A stretch of DNA of 64,000 nt, taken from positions 1 to 64,000 of the forward strand of contig CAIRDP010000019.1 of the NCBI GenBank assembly GCA_903877385.1, read 5' to 3'. This document shows positions 34,291 through 42,144 of this stretch, in pieces (the stretch's first letter is position 1; each line of letters opens with the position of its first letter). Under the pieces are notes generated by a model. It searched no databases, was not told where the DNA came from, and saw only the letters and a list, made by a program, of their open reading frames with translations. This DNA comes from an uncultured Bacteroidales bacterium (lineage in GTDB: Bacteria > Bacteroidota > Bacteroidia > Bacteroidales > FEN-979). Position numbers and translations under genes: made by a program.

Positions 34291-35583
34291 TTATTCCAGC
34301 TCCACCTTATCATTATTCCCGAATATCGAATAATCGGAAACGATCACCTGTTCGCCCGGCTGCAGTCCTTCAAGCACCTCGTAGTACTGGGGATTCTTCC
34401 GGCCGATTTTGATGTTCCGCTTCACGGCATAAGCCCCGCTCCTGTCCAGCACAAAGATCCACTGCCCGCCGCTGGTCTGGTAAAAACTACCCTGGGGGAT
34501 CTCTATAGCGTTGGAGGGCTGGCCCAGCTGCAGCTTTATGAAGTACGACTGGCCTATCCTGATATTATCGGGCAGTTTACCGGTGAACACCAGGTCTATC
34601 CTGAACTTCCCGTTCTTGACTTCAGGATAAACCTTCTTTATCTCGAGTCTCAGGGTATCGCTGGTTCTCTCTATGCAAGCCGTCAGGCCCGGCCTGATCC
34701 TGTCAATATAGTGTTCGTCAACATCAGCTTCGATTTTATAAGAAGTCAGGATATTGACCTGCCCGATGCGGAAACCGCGGCTTACCGACTGCCCGATCTC
34801 AACTGCCAGGCTTCCAAGCTGGCCGTCGACGGGCGATTTCACGTTCAGGTAATCCTGCTGCTGCCTGATCAGCGAAAGGTTCATCTGCAGGTTCTGCAGG
34901 TTCGCGTTGATCTGTTCTAATTGAAGACTGCGGAAGGCCGAGTCCTGTTTCTGACGCAGCATCACCAGTGCAAGGGTTTTGTCCGACAGCTGGTATGCTT
35001 CGTCGGATCTCAGCCATTCGTCCCTTGAGATGAGCTTGTCCTTAAACAATTCCTGATTCTGTTCCCAGGTACGCTTTTTGGCAATAAGATCAAACCGGGC
35101 CGTAAGGACTTCTCTTTCGAGGGAGTGTTTTTCCTGCTCCATTCTGATCCTGGCTTCGCGTATGGAACTCTCCTTTTCGGCCAGCTGGGACTCGCTGTTG
35201 AGGATGTTCAGGTTAAGCTCGCTGTTGCTCAGCCTGAGAATGAGATCTCCCTTCTTCAGCATACTGCCTTCTTCCAGCAGTATCTCTTCGACTTTCCCTC
35301 CCTCGTAGGCATCGAGAAATACGGTTGAGATGGGAGCCGCAATGCCGTCATTGGTGATATAATCGTTGAAAACGCCTTTAATCACGGGGGCTATCGTAAT
35401 CCGTTCCCTGCTTACCCTGATCGTGCTGGTCCAGTCCCTGAGAAGGAAAAACAAAATGACCGCAATCAGCAGGGCTACTCCCAGGATGTATTTCCAGTAT
35501 TTCTTTTTTATCCAGCGTTTATCTGAAATGATCCTGTCCATTCCTGATGATGACTGCTCTTCCATATGAGTTGTTGTTTTCAA
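34291..35583 (-). CDS. HlyD/MacA-type membrane fusion protein
   Basis: The product has one N-terminal membrane helix (YWKYILGVALLIAVILFFLL), a lipoyl-like half motif (VFLDAYEGGKVEEILLEEG), a long coiled-coil hairpin (about 130-245, with SIREARIRMEQEKHSLEREV) and a beta-barrel domain. The order fits a periplasmic adaptor that links inner-membrane ATPase/permeases to a TolC channel. It sits between the permease genes and the TolC gene, which completes a tripartite exporter. Confidence 0.85.
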   Translation of the reverse strand: MKTTTHMEEQSSSGMDRIISDKRWIKKKYWKYILGVALLIAVILFFLLRDWTSTIRVSRERITIAPVIKGVFNDYITNDGIAAPISTVFLDAYEGGKVEEILLEEGSMLKKGDLILRLSNSELNLNILNSESQLAEKESSIREARIRMEQEKHSLEREVLTARFDLIAKKRTWEQNQELFKDKLISRDEWLRSDEAYQLSDKTLALVMLRQKQDSAFRSLQLEQINANLQNLQMNLSLIRQQQDYLNVKSPVDGQLGSLAVEIGQSVSRGFRIGQVNILTSYKIEADVDEHYIDRIRPGLTACIERTSDTLRLEIKKVYPEVKNGKFRIDLVFTGKLPDNIRIGQSYFIKLQLGQPSNAIEIPQGSFYQTSGGQWIFVLDRSGAYAVKRNIKIGRKNPQYYEVLEGLQPGEQVIVSDYSIFGNNDKVELE

Positions 35584-35666
35584 TGTTTATCTGTTACTCT
35601 TTACCGACCCTCTATCCCGTTTCGCTCTGAACCGGGCACAGCGGCTTTTCCCCTTCTGTTCTCCTG

Positions 35667-37019
35667 TCATTTTCCGCTCAGTAATGATCCTGTCATCAGA
35701 AAGCGCAGGTAAAGCTCTCTTATCATGACCTGCAACCCTGTCCTGAGCAATTCGGCTTTTGCAGTGACCCATTTGTTTTTCTGAATGTCAAACTCGATGA
35801 TATTGATCAAACCCTTATCCAGCTTTTTCTCAGCAGCTATATAAGCGCTGTAGCTTTTATCCAGCTGCCTGAGCGATGACTTGTATTCTGCCATTGCCGC
35901 ACGCCAGTCGGTAAGTGATTTTTCTGCCGTCATCTTCAGTTTGTAGTTTGTCTCATCATACTGGTTCTTTGCCTGGTGATACTGCAGCTTCGACTTGTTC
36001 AGCGAGGTATATTTGGAGAAGCGGGAGAAAAGCGGGATGGTCAGGTTGAGGCTGAGATATTCATAGGAGTTGTTCAACAGCTGATCGGAAAACGGTGTGA
36101 TGCGGTTGTAGGTATCCTTATCCGTTTCAGTATATGATGAACTCCAGTTTCCGTAAAGCCCAAGGCTTGGCGAAAATCCTCCCTTGCTTACCTTTACCGC
36201 CTTTTTTGCCGCCTTCATCTTGTTCCTGTATAGCTCCAGGTCGGGCAATACTTCGGAAGCCGCCAGGTAGAGCTTATTCATCGAGAGGGTATCCATGGTC
36301 CCCGACAAAATGGAAGGGACTATGGTATCGATGGCAAGACTGTCGGAAACGGGGAAGTTCATGGTCGACTTCAGCGAAAGTACCGCCTCTTCAAGAAGAT
36401 TGTTGGACTGAACAAGCAGGGAACTGTCGGCCGCCACATTGGCTTCGGTCTCCAGCAGATCCGTCCCGGGCTTTCTTCCCACTTCCACAAATTTGATGGT
36501 ACTCCTGAGCTGGTCGTTCGACAGCCTGCAATTCTCAAGGGCAATGGCAGCCAGTCCAGTCTTGAGCAGCACATCAAAGTAACTGTTGATGACTGTGAAC
36601 CCCACTTCATTCCTGAGCTGCTGTAACCTGTTCTGCTCGGCCTGGTAATTCAGCTTCTGCATCTCCGCCGAATTTATCTTCATGAAACCGGCAAACAGGT
36701 CGAGGGAGGTCGACAAACCGAAACCGCTGTTGAAATACTGTACGTTGATGTATGAATTGGTCGTGGGATCTATGCTCCTTCCGAAGTTCTGGCTGAGTGA
36801 AGACTGGAAGCCCAGGTCGGGCAGGAGATTGTTCAGGGCCTGCCTGTAATCGGCTTTGCGTATTCCTACATCAAGATTCTCATTCAGGATAGCAAAATTA
36901 TTAACCCAGGCATAATTGATGCACTCGTCGAGAGTCATCATCTTCTGGGCACAAGACAATCCGGAATAAAGAACCAGGATTAAAACCAGGATACACGATG
37001 CCACACTTCGCCTGTCCAT
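35667..37019 (-). CDS. TolC-family outer-membrane channel
   Basis: After a signal peptide (MDRRSVASCILVLILVLYSG, cleaved near SCAQ), the protein starts with the family pattern MTLDECINYAWVNN. It has two internally similar halves with long helices and strand pairs (FGRSIDPTTNSYINVQYFNS; SLNLTIPLFSRFSKY). It should form the outer-membrane duct of the exporter. It lies two bases before the ATPase gene end and is followed by the fusion protein. It is close in size to family members. Confidence 0.85.
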   Translation of the reverse strand: MDRRSVASCILVLILVLYSGLSCAQKMMTLDECINYAWVNNFAILNENLDVGIRKADYRQALNNLLPDLGFQSSLSQNFGRSIDPTTNSYINVQYFNSGFGLSTSLDLFAGFMKINSAEMQKLNYQAEQNRLQQLRNEVGFTVINSYFDVLLKTGLAAIALENCRLSNDQLRSTIKFVEVGRKPGTDLLETEANVAADSSLLVQSNNLLEEAVLSLKSTMNFPVSDSLAIDTIVPSILSGTMDTLSMNKLYLAASEVLPDLELYRNKMKAAKKAVKVSKGGFSPSLGLYGNWSSSYTETDKDTYNRITPFSDQLLNNSYEYLSLNLTIPLFSRFSKYTSLNKSKLQYHQAKNQYDETNYKLKMTAEKSLTDWRAAMAEYKSSLRQLDKSYSAYIAAEKKLDKGLINIIEFDIQKNKWVTAKAELLRTGLQVMIRELYLRFLMTGSLLSGK

Positions 37020-37021
37020 AA

Positions 37022-37720
37022 TCAGATCGCCTGCATCATTTGTTTCACTTCTTCAGTCACGATCTGCCCGTCGAACAGGTTCACGATACGGTGGGCAAAG
37101 GTGGCATCCCTCTGTGAGTGGGTCACCATCACGATGGTGGTTCCCTGCTTATTCAGCTCCGACAAGAGGTTCATCACCTCTATCCCGTTTTTGGAATCGA
37201 GATTCCCTGTGGGCTCATCGGCCAGGATCAGCTTGGGATTCGGAACAACAGCCCTTGCAATGGCAACGCGCTGCTGCTGCCCGCCCGAAAGCTGCTGGGG
37301 GAAATGCTTTTTCCGGTGGCTGATCTTCATGCGGTCGAGAATATCCATGACCATTTTCTTTCGTTCCGCATTTTCTATGTCGAGATACAGCAAAGGCAAC
37401 TCCACATTCTCGTAAACATTAAGCTCGTCGATGAGGTTGAAGCTCTGAAAAACAAACTGAATGTTCCCTTTGCGGTACCTGGTGCGCTTGCTTTCATGGT
37501 AAGCCGAAACATCAAGCCCGTCGAAGAGATAGGTGCCTTCACTGGGATTATCGAGCATTCCCAGCACATTCAGCAAGGTCGATTTACCGCATCCCGAAGG
37601 ACCCATGATGGCGACAAACTCGCCTTTGTTCACCTCCATGCTCACCTTGTTCAGTGCGGTGGTTTCGATTTCATCGGTTATAAACCGTTTCGTGAGATCA
37701 ATTGTCTTAATCATGTGCAT
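37022..37720 (-). CDS. LolD/MacB-like ABC transporter ATP-binding protein
   Basis: This 232-residue ATPase has a Walker A motif (GPSGCGKST, about 40-48), a Q loop, the signature LSGGQQQR, Walker B (LILADEPTGNLD) and an H-loop VTHSQRD. It powers the MacB-type export by engaging the FtsX permeases. It is the first gene of the minus-strand operon. The ATG at 37720 or the one at 37714 (MIKTIDLTKRF) may start it. A sigma-54-type promoter precedes it. Confidence 0.9.
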   Translation of the reverse strand: MHMIKTIDLTKRFITDEIETTALNKVSMEVNKGEFVAIMGPSGCGKSTLLNVLGMLDNPSEGTYLFDGLDVSAYHESKRTRYRKGNIQFVFQSFNLIDELNVYENVELPLLYLDIENAERKKMVMDILDRMKISHRKKHFPQQLSGGQQQRVAIARAVVPNPKLILADEPTGNLDSKNGIEVMNLLSELNKQGTTIVMVTHSQRDATFAHRIVNLFDGQIVTEEVKQMMQAI

Positions 37721-37743
37721 ATCAGTTATAATTGTTAATAAAA

Positions 37744-37759
37744 TACAATTTTTATGCCA
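37744..37759 (-). promoter_or_regulatory. Sigma-54-type promoter of the exporter operon
   Basis: On the minus strand the sequence TGGCATAAAAATTGTA matches the -24/-12 pattern TGGCAC-N5-TTGCA at the GG and TTG positions with exact spacing; the -12 C is T. The ATPase ATG lies about 24 bp downstream of the -12 element. The divergent gene encodes a sigma-54 activator, which supports the assignment. Confidence 0.6.
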
Positions 37760-37812
37760 AAACAGGTAAATCGCAGTTATTCAATAACATATAAATTTGG
37801 CATGTTAAATTT

Positions 37813-37852
37813 TGTACATAATGTGAACAACGTACTGTCCACTTTGTGTACA
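37813..37852. promoter_or_regulatory. Possible activator-binding sites (TGTACA pair)
   Basis: Two copies of the palindrome TGTACA (37813-37818 and 37847-37852) lie 34 bp apart. They are about 55-110 bp upstream of the sigma-54-type promoter, where enhancer-binding proteins usually bind. They fall within the non-coding leader of the regulator gene. Confidence 0.3.
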
Positions 37853-37897
37853 TTTGGTTTGGTTATGAATGATAAAAACCGCTTTAGAAAGAAACCA

Positions 37898-39271
37898 ATG
37901 AGTGAGAAAATCAAAGACGGCCGTTTGTTGATTGTCGACGATAATAAGAGTGTACTGAGCGCATTGAAGATGCTCCTTAAATTCGAGTTTAGCGAGGTCT
38001 TCACCATCCCGGGTCCGAAAACCCTGCTGCACGAAATTGATGAGTCCGATATTGATATTGTATTGCTCGACATGAATTTCAAGGCAGGGGAAAGTTCCGG
38101 GAATGAAGGGATGTACTGGCTTCGGGAAATCAAAAAACGCCGGCCGTCCACCGAAGTAGTCATGTTCACTGCATACGGGGACATAGAGACTGCGGTAAAA
38201 GCCACGCATGAAGGTGCCGCCGATTTCATTTTAAAACCCTGGGAGAACCAGAAGCTACTGGCGACCCTGAAGTCGGTTCTCAAACTCAGGAGGTCGAACC
38301 AGGCTTTAGGAAAAATGATCAAACGGGAGCAAGCCTTAAAAACGGAAATGAACCGCGACGAACGCAGTATCATCGGGGATTCTCCGGCAATACGCAAGAT
38401 ACAGGATATGGTGAGAAAGGTAGCGGCCACCGATGCGAATATCATGATCACAGGTGAGAACGGGACAGGGAAAGAACTCATCGCAAAAGAGATCCACAGG
38501 CTGTCGGACCGCTCGAATGAACTCCTGGTCACCGTCGACCTGGGCTCCGTAGCTGAAAGTCTCTTTGAGAGCGAGATGTTCGGCCATGCCAAGGGCTCGT
38601 TTACCGACGCTATTGAAGACCGCACAGGGAAGATCACGCTGGCCGATAAAGGCACTCTGTTGCTCGACGAAATCGGGAACCTTCCTCAGCATCTTCAGTC
38701 GAAACTTATGAATGTGCTTCAGAACAGGACAGTGGTCCCCGTAGGTTCCAATTCCGAGATCCGGGTTGATCTCCGGCTTATCTCCACCACGAATAAAAAC
38801 CTCTACCAGATGGTCAGGGAAAAAACCTTCCGCGAGGATTTTCTATACAGGATAAATACCATTCAGATTGAGGTTCCACCCCTGAGACAAAGACTGGAAG
38901 ATATTCCTGCTTTGGCCGATTTCTTCCTTGGGAAGTACTCCCAAAGGTACAAAAAGAGCGGGGTTAGGCTTTCTGCCTCATCCCATGAGAGTTTGACAAA
39001 CTATCCCTGGCCCGGTAACATCAGGGAACTGCAGCATACCATAGAAAAAGCAGTCATTCTGTGCGATAGCGAAATCATTGAGCCTGCCGATCTGCATCTC
39101 AACCAGCCAGACTACGTCCTCACCGACGAAAGTGTAAGCCTGGAAGAAATGGAAAAAAGGATCATTTCCAAAGAGTTGAAAAAAAGCGGCCAGAGCCTGA
39201 TCATCACGGCAAAAAACCTCGGCATTTCACGTACCACACTATACAAAAAAATGAAAAAGTATGGGCTATAA
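37898..39271 (+). CDS. NtrC-family sigma-54-dependent response regulator
   Basis: The ATG at 37898 (MSEKIKDGRLLIVDDN) is preferred to the frame start at 37754, whose leader overlaps promoter sequence. The receiver domain has Asp14, Asp15 and phospho-acceptor Asp58. The AAA+ domain has Walker A GENGTGKE and a sigma-54-contacting loop GSFTDA in place of GAFTGA. The C-terminal Fis-type helix-turn-helix ends ISRTTLYKKMKKYGL. Its stop overlaps the kinase start by 11 bp. Its position opposite the exporter operon and the sigma-54-like promoter suggest that it switches on export. Confidence 0.85.
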   Translation: MSEKIKDGRLLIVDDNKSVLSALKMLLKFEFSEVFTIPGPKTLLHEIDESDIDIVLLDMNFKAGESSGNEGMYWLREIKKRRPSTEVVMFTAYGDIETAVKATHEGAADFILKPWENQKLLATLKSVLKLRRSNQALGKMIKREQALKTEMNRDERSIIGDSPAIRKIQDMVRKVAATDANIMITGENGTGKELIAKEIHRLSDRSNELLVTVDLGSVAESLFESEMFGHAKGSFTDAIEDRTGKITLADKGTLLLDEIGNLPQHLQSKLMNVLQNRTVVPVGSNSEIRVDLRLISTTNKNLYQMVREKTFREDFLYRINTIQIEVPPLRQRLEDIPALADFFLGKYSQRYKKSGVRLSASSHESLTNYPWPGNIRELQHTIEKAVILCDSEIIEPADLHLNQPDYVLTDESVSLEEMEKRIISKELKKSGQSLIITAKNLGISRTTLYKKMKKYGL

Positions 39272-40610
39272 ACGCATCACATTAGCCACCCTGGTAAACA
39301 CCGGTCTCATTCTTGGGGCTGGTTTTGCCAGTGGATACCTGTTAAGGGAATACTCCAACGCCTGGTATCTCTTGTGCCTTCTTCCCGTGCCTTTTGCTTT
39401 CGCGTTGATAATCCGCAATTTCAACCAATCAAACAGGCAGATTGCATTCTTTTTCGAAGCGATCAGGAATGAGGATTCTTCCCTTAAATTTCCGGCTTCT
39501 GTAAAGCAGAAATCTCTCCGGCATTTATACCAGAGCCTCAATGAGTTGAATAACAAGATCCGGGAGATCAAGCTTAAAAATGAATATCTTGAACAATATT
39601 ACCATACTATCATTCAGCATGCCGCCACCGGTTTGCTGGCCCTGAACCAGGACAACGAGGTGGAGGTCATGAACGAAAAAGCCTTCGAATACGCAGGTAT
39701 CCCTTCCTTCACTCCCCTTCACCTGGTTCCCTCGAGGAATGCAGAACTATTCAGCGTTCTTTTGAACGTTAAACCCGGTGAAGCCATCAGCTGCAAACAA
39801 TCTAATGGGGAGACCCGGATCGACCTGCTGATCCGAACCCGTGAGATCCGTTTCGGTGAAAAGGTATCCCGTATCATTTCTCTCCACGACATCCACCATG
39901 AACTGGAAGAAAACGAGCTCGACTCCTGGCAAAAGCTTATACGGGTGCTTACCCACGAAATCATGAACAGCATAGCCCCCATAGTGTCGCTCACCGATAC
40001 GCTTGAACATTTTTTCACCAGTAACGGAAAGGCCGTGGAACCTTCCAAAATTGATTCCGAAACCATAGCCAATGTGATCCAGAGCCTGCAAACCATAGGG
40101 GAGAGAGGCAAAGGGCTTGTCAATTTCGTCGACAATTACCGCAAGCTCACCCGCATCCCCAAACCTGAATTCGCCTCGTTTTCGGTAAAGGCCTGGCTTG
40201 ATAACGTTCATTTGCTATTAAAGTCACGCATTGAAACTATGGGAGTCAATTTTGAAATCATTATCGACTCCAGGATCAGGGAAATTTCCGGTGATAAAAA
40301 ACTCCTTACCCAGGTGATCATTAACATCCTGAATAATGCCATGGAAGCGCTTGAAGAAAACCCTCATGAAAGGAAAATAAGGGTATCGGCAGAACTTTCA
40401 AAACAAAACCGGCCCCTGTTACGCATTTCCAATAACGGACCCCCTATTCCAAAAGATATCATCGAAAAGATCTTTATCCCCTTTTTCACGACCAGAGAAC
40501 AGGGTTCGGGCATTGGCCTCAGTCTTTCACGCCAGATCATGCGATTGCATAATGGTTATATTCATGTCGAATCGATAGAAAATTTTACAACTTTTGTAAT
40601 AACGTTATAA
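39261..40610 (+). CDS. Sensor histidine kinase paired with the NtrC-type regulator
   Basis: Two N-terminal membrane helices (near LATLVNTGLILGAGFASGYL and WYLLCLLPVPFAFAL) are followed by a PAS-like region (about 110-210), an H-box LTHEIMNSIAPI (phospho-His near 232) and an HATPase domain with an N-box-like NNAMEALEE, GSGIGLSLSRQ and a G2 region. It overlaps the regulator gene and is its likely partner, sensing an envelope signal and phosphorylating Asp58 of the regulator. Confidence 0.85.
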   Translation: MGYKRITLATLVNTGLILGAGFASGYLLREYSNAWYLLCLLPVPFAFALIIRNFNQSNRQIAFFFEAIRNEDSSLKFPASVKQKSLRHLYQSLNELNNKIREIKLKNEYLEQYYHTIIQHAATGLLALNQDNEVEVMNEKAFEYAGIPSFTPLHLVPSRNAELFSVLLNVKPGEAISCKQSNGETRIDLLIRTREIRFGEKVSRIISLHDIHHELEENELDSWQKLIRVLTHEIMNSIAPIVSLTDTLEHFFTSNGKAVEPSKIDSETIANVIQSLQTIGERGKGLVNFVDNYRKLTRIPKPEFASFSVKAWLDNVHLLLKSRIETMGVNFEIIIDSRIREISGDKKLLTQVIINILNNAMEALEENPHERKIRVSAELSKQNRPLLRISNNGPPIPKDIIEKIFIPFFTTREQGSGIGLSLSRQIMRLHNGYIHVESIENFTTFVITL

Positions 40611-40664
40611 ACTTCCTGCAAAGAACAGGACTTCACGCCTGTATTGATTTCTAAACCCTGGTAT

Positions 40665-42140
40665 ATGAAAGTATTGAAAATTTTCCTGCTTATCCTGCTT
40701 CTTGCTTCTTCAACGATTCTTCGTGCAAAGGATTATAATGCCTCCCTTTTCGGGATCTGCTCCGATGGGATGGCCATGAATACGAAATCTATACAGTATG
40801 CCATCGATTATATTCATGATAATGGCGGAGGTACCTTGGTCTTTTACGTGGGGAGATATGTTACGGGCAGCATTTACCTGAAGTCGGATGTGTCGCTGAG
40901 GCTTCTGGAAGGGGCTATACTTGTGGGTTCTTTGAATCCCCTTGATTATGAAAAGGTAAACGGGATTACTGCGATGATTTTTGCTGCCGAACAGCATAAT
41001 ATCTCCATCAGCGGCAAGGGAGTCATCGACGGACGTGGATTCCAGGTTGCTACCAATCTCGTTTCACTTATCCATAAAGGAGTGGTAAAGGACCCGCTGA
41101 AGTACGACAGACCCAGCGAAAGCATACGCCCTATGAATATCTACTTTCATAAATGCCAGCATATCCTCATCAGGGATATCACCCTGAAAGATCCTGCCAG
41201 CTGGAACCAGACGTACAACCAATGCACTGACCTCAGTGTCGAAAACATCATGGTCGATAGCAAATCATACTGGAACAATGACGGGATCGATATTGTCGAC
41301 TGCGACAGTGTTCGCGTTACCGGTTGTTATTTTGATACCGCCGACGATGGGATATGCCTGAAATCCCATGCTGCCGGCGCTGTCTGCAGCAACGTCATCA
41401 TCAAGGGGAACAGGATACGCACCAGCGCCAATGGCATTAAATTCGGAACTGCTTCCTACGGTGGATTCAGGAATGTCACTATCATCGGGAACCTGGTTTA
41501 CGATACCTACCGCTCTGCTATTACTTTTGCGGCGGTGGATGGAGGATTCGTGGAAAATATCGTGGTGGACAGTCTGCGGGTTATCAATACCGGCAACTTG
41601 ATCTTCCTGAGGATAGGGGAGAGGCGGGAAGGGAAAAAGGGGAGGATGAAAAACATCTCCATTTCCAATGTCTATGCCGAAGTCCCTTCAACCAAGCCTG
41701 ATGCAGGTTACCGTTATGAAGGACCGGTCGAGGACATGCCAAGGAATATTTCTCCCGCTTCTATCGTTGGAATGCCCGACGCCAGGATTGAGAATGTTAC
41801 CTTGAAAAACATAGAGATACATTATCCCGGGGGAGGTGACCCGAACTTTGCCCGGGTCGGTCTGGATGAACTCAACAAAGTTCCCGAAATGGCTTCGTCC
41901 TATCCTGAATTTTCCATGTTCAAAGAGCTTCCCGCCTGGGGTTTCTATATCCGTCATGCCGGAAATATCACGTTCGACAATGTAAAACTTGTTTGCGGGC
42001 GTAAGGATTACAGGACGGCTGTGGTGATGGATGATGTTCATATTGCCAGGTTTTTGGATCTGAAAGTTTCGGAGCCTGAGGGCGGTAAAAAAACTGCATT
42101 TACAAGCGGTTGTTCGGAAGTTGAATTCATAACAAAATGA
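40665..42140 (+). CDS. GH28-like (polygalacturonase-family) secreted protein
   Basis: The ATG at 40665 starts a signal peptide (MKVLKIFLLILLLASSTILR). An earlier TTG at 40644 is less likely. The parallel beta-helix carries GH28 catalytic motifs NNDGIDI and DDGICLKS, while the usual GHG and RIK motifs are not seen (GIKFGTASYGG takes their place). Such variants hydrolyse pectic or rhamnogalacturonan side chains, or act on other alpha-galacturonides. It is four bases upstream of a GH38-like gene and opposite a rhamnose catabolic operon, so a pectin or rhamnogalacturonan role is plausible. Confidence 0.75.
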   Translation: MKVLKIFLLILLLASSTILRAKDYNASLFGICSDGMAMNTKSIQYAIDYIHDNGGGTLVFYVGRYVTGSIYLKSDVSLRLLEGAILVGSLNPLDYEKVNGITAMIFAAEQHNISISGKGVIDGRGFQVATNLVSLIHKGVVKDPLKYDRPSESIRPMNIYFHKCQHILIRDITLKDPASWNQTYNQCTDLSVENIMVDSKSYWNNDGIDIVDCDSVRVTGCYFDTADDGICLKSHAAGAVCSNVIIKGNRIRTSANGIKFGTASYGGFRNVTIIGNLVYDTYRSAITFAAVDGGFVENIVVDSLRVINTGNLIFLRIGERREGKKGRMKNISISNVYAEVPSTKPDAGYRYEGPVEDMPRNISPASIVGMPDARIENVTLKNIEIHYPGGGDPNFARVGLDELNKVPEMASSYPEFSMFKELPAWGFYIRHAGNITFDNVKLVCGRKDYRTAVVMDDVHIARFLDLKVSEPEGGKKTAFTSGCSEVEFITK

Positions 42141-42144
42141 TGTT

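Noticed and set aside
34282-34920. 212-residue plus-strand frame
   Set aside because: Shadow of the membrane fusion protein on the opposite strand.
37754-37897. N-terminal extension of the NtrC-type regulator
   Set aside because: It covers the sigma-54-type promoter and TGTACA sites and has no receiver-domain homology. The ATG at 37898 fits the family start.
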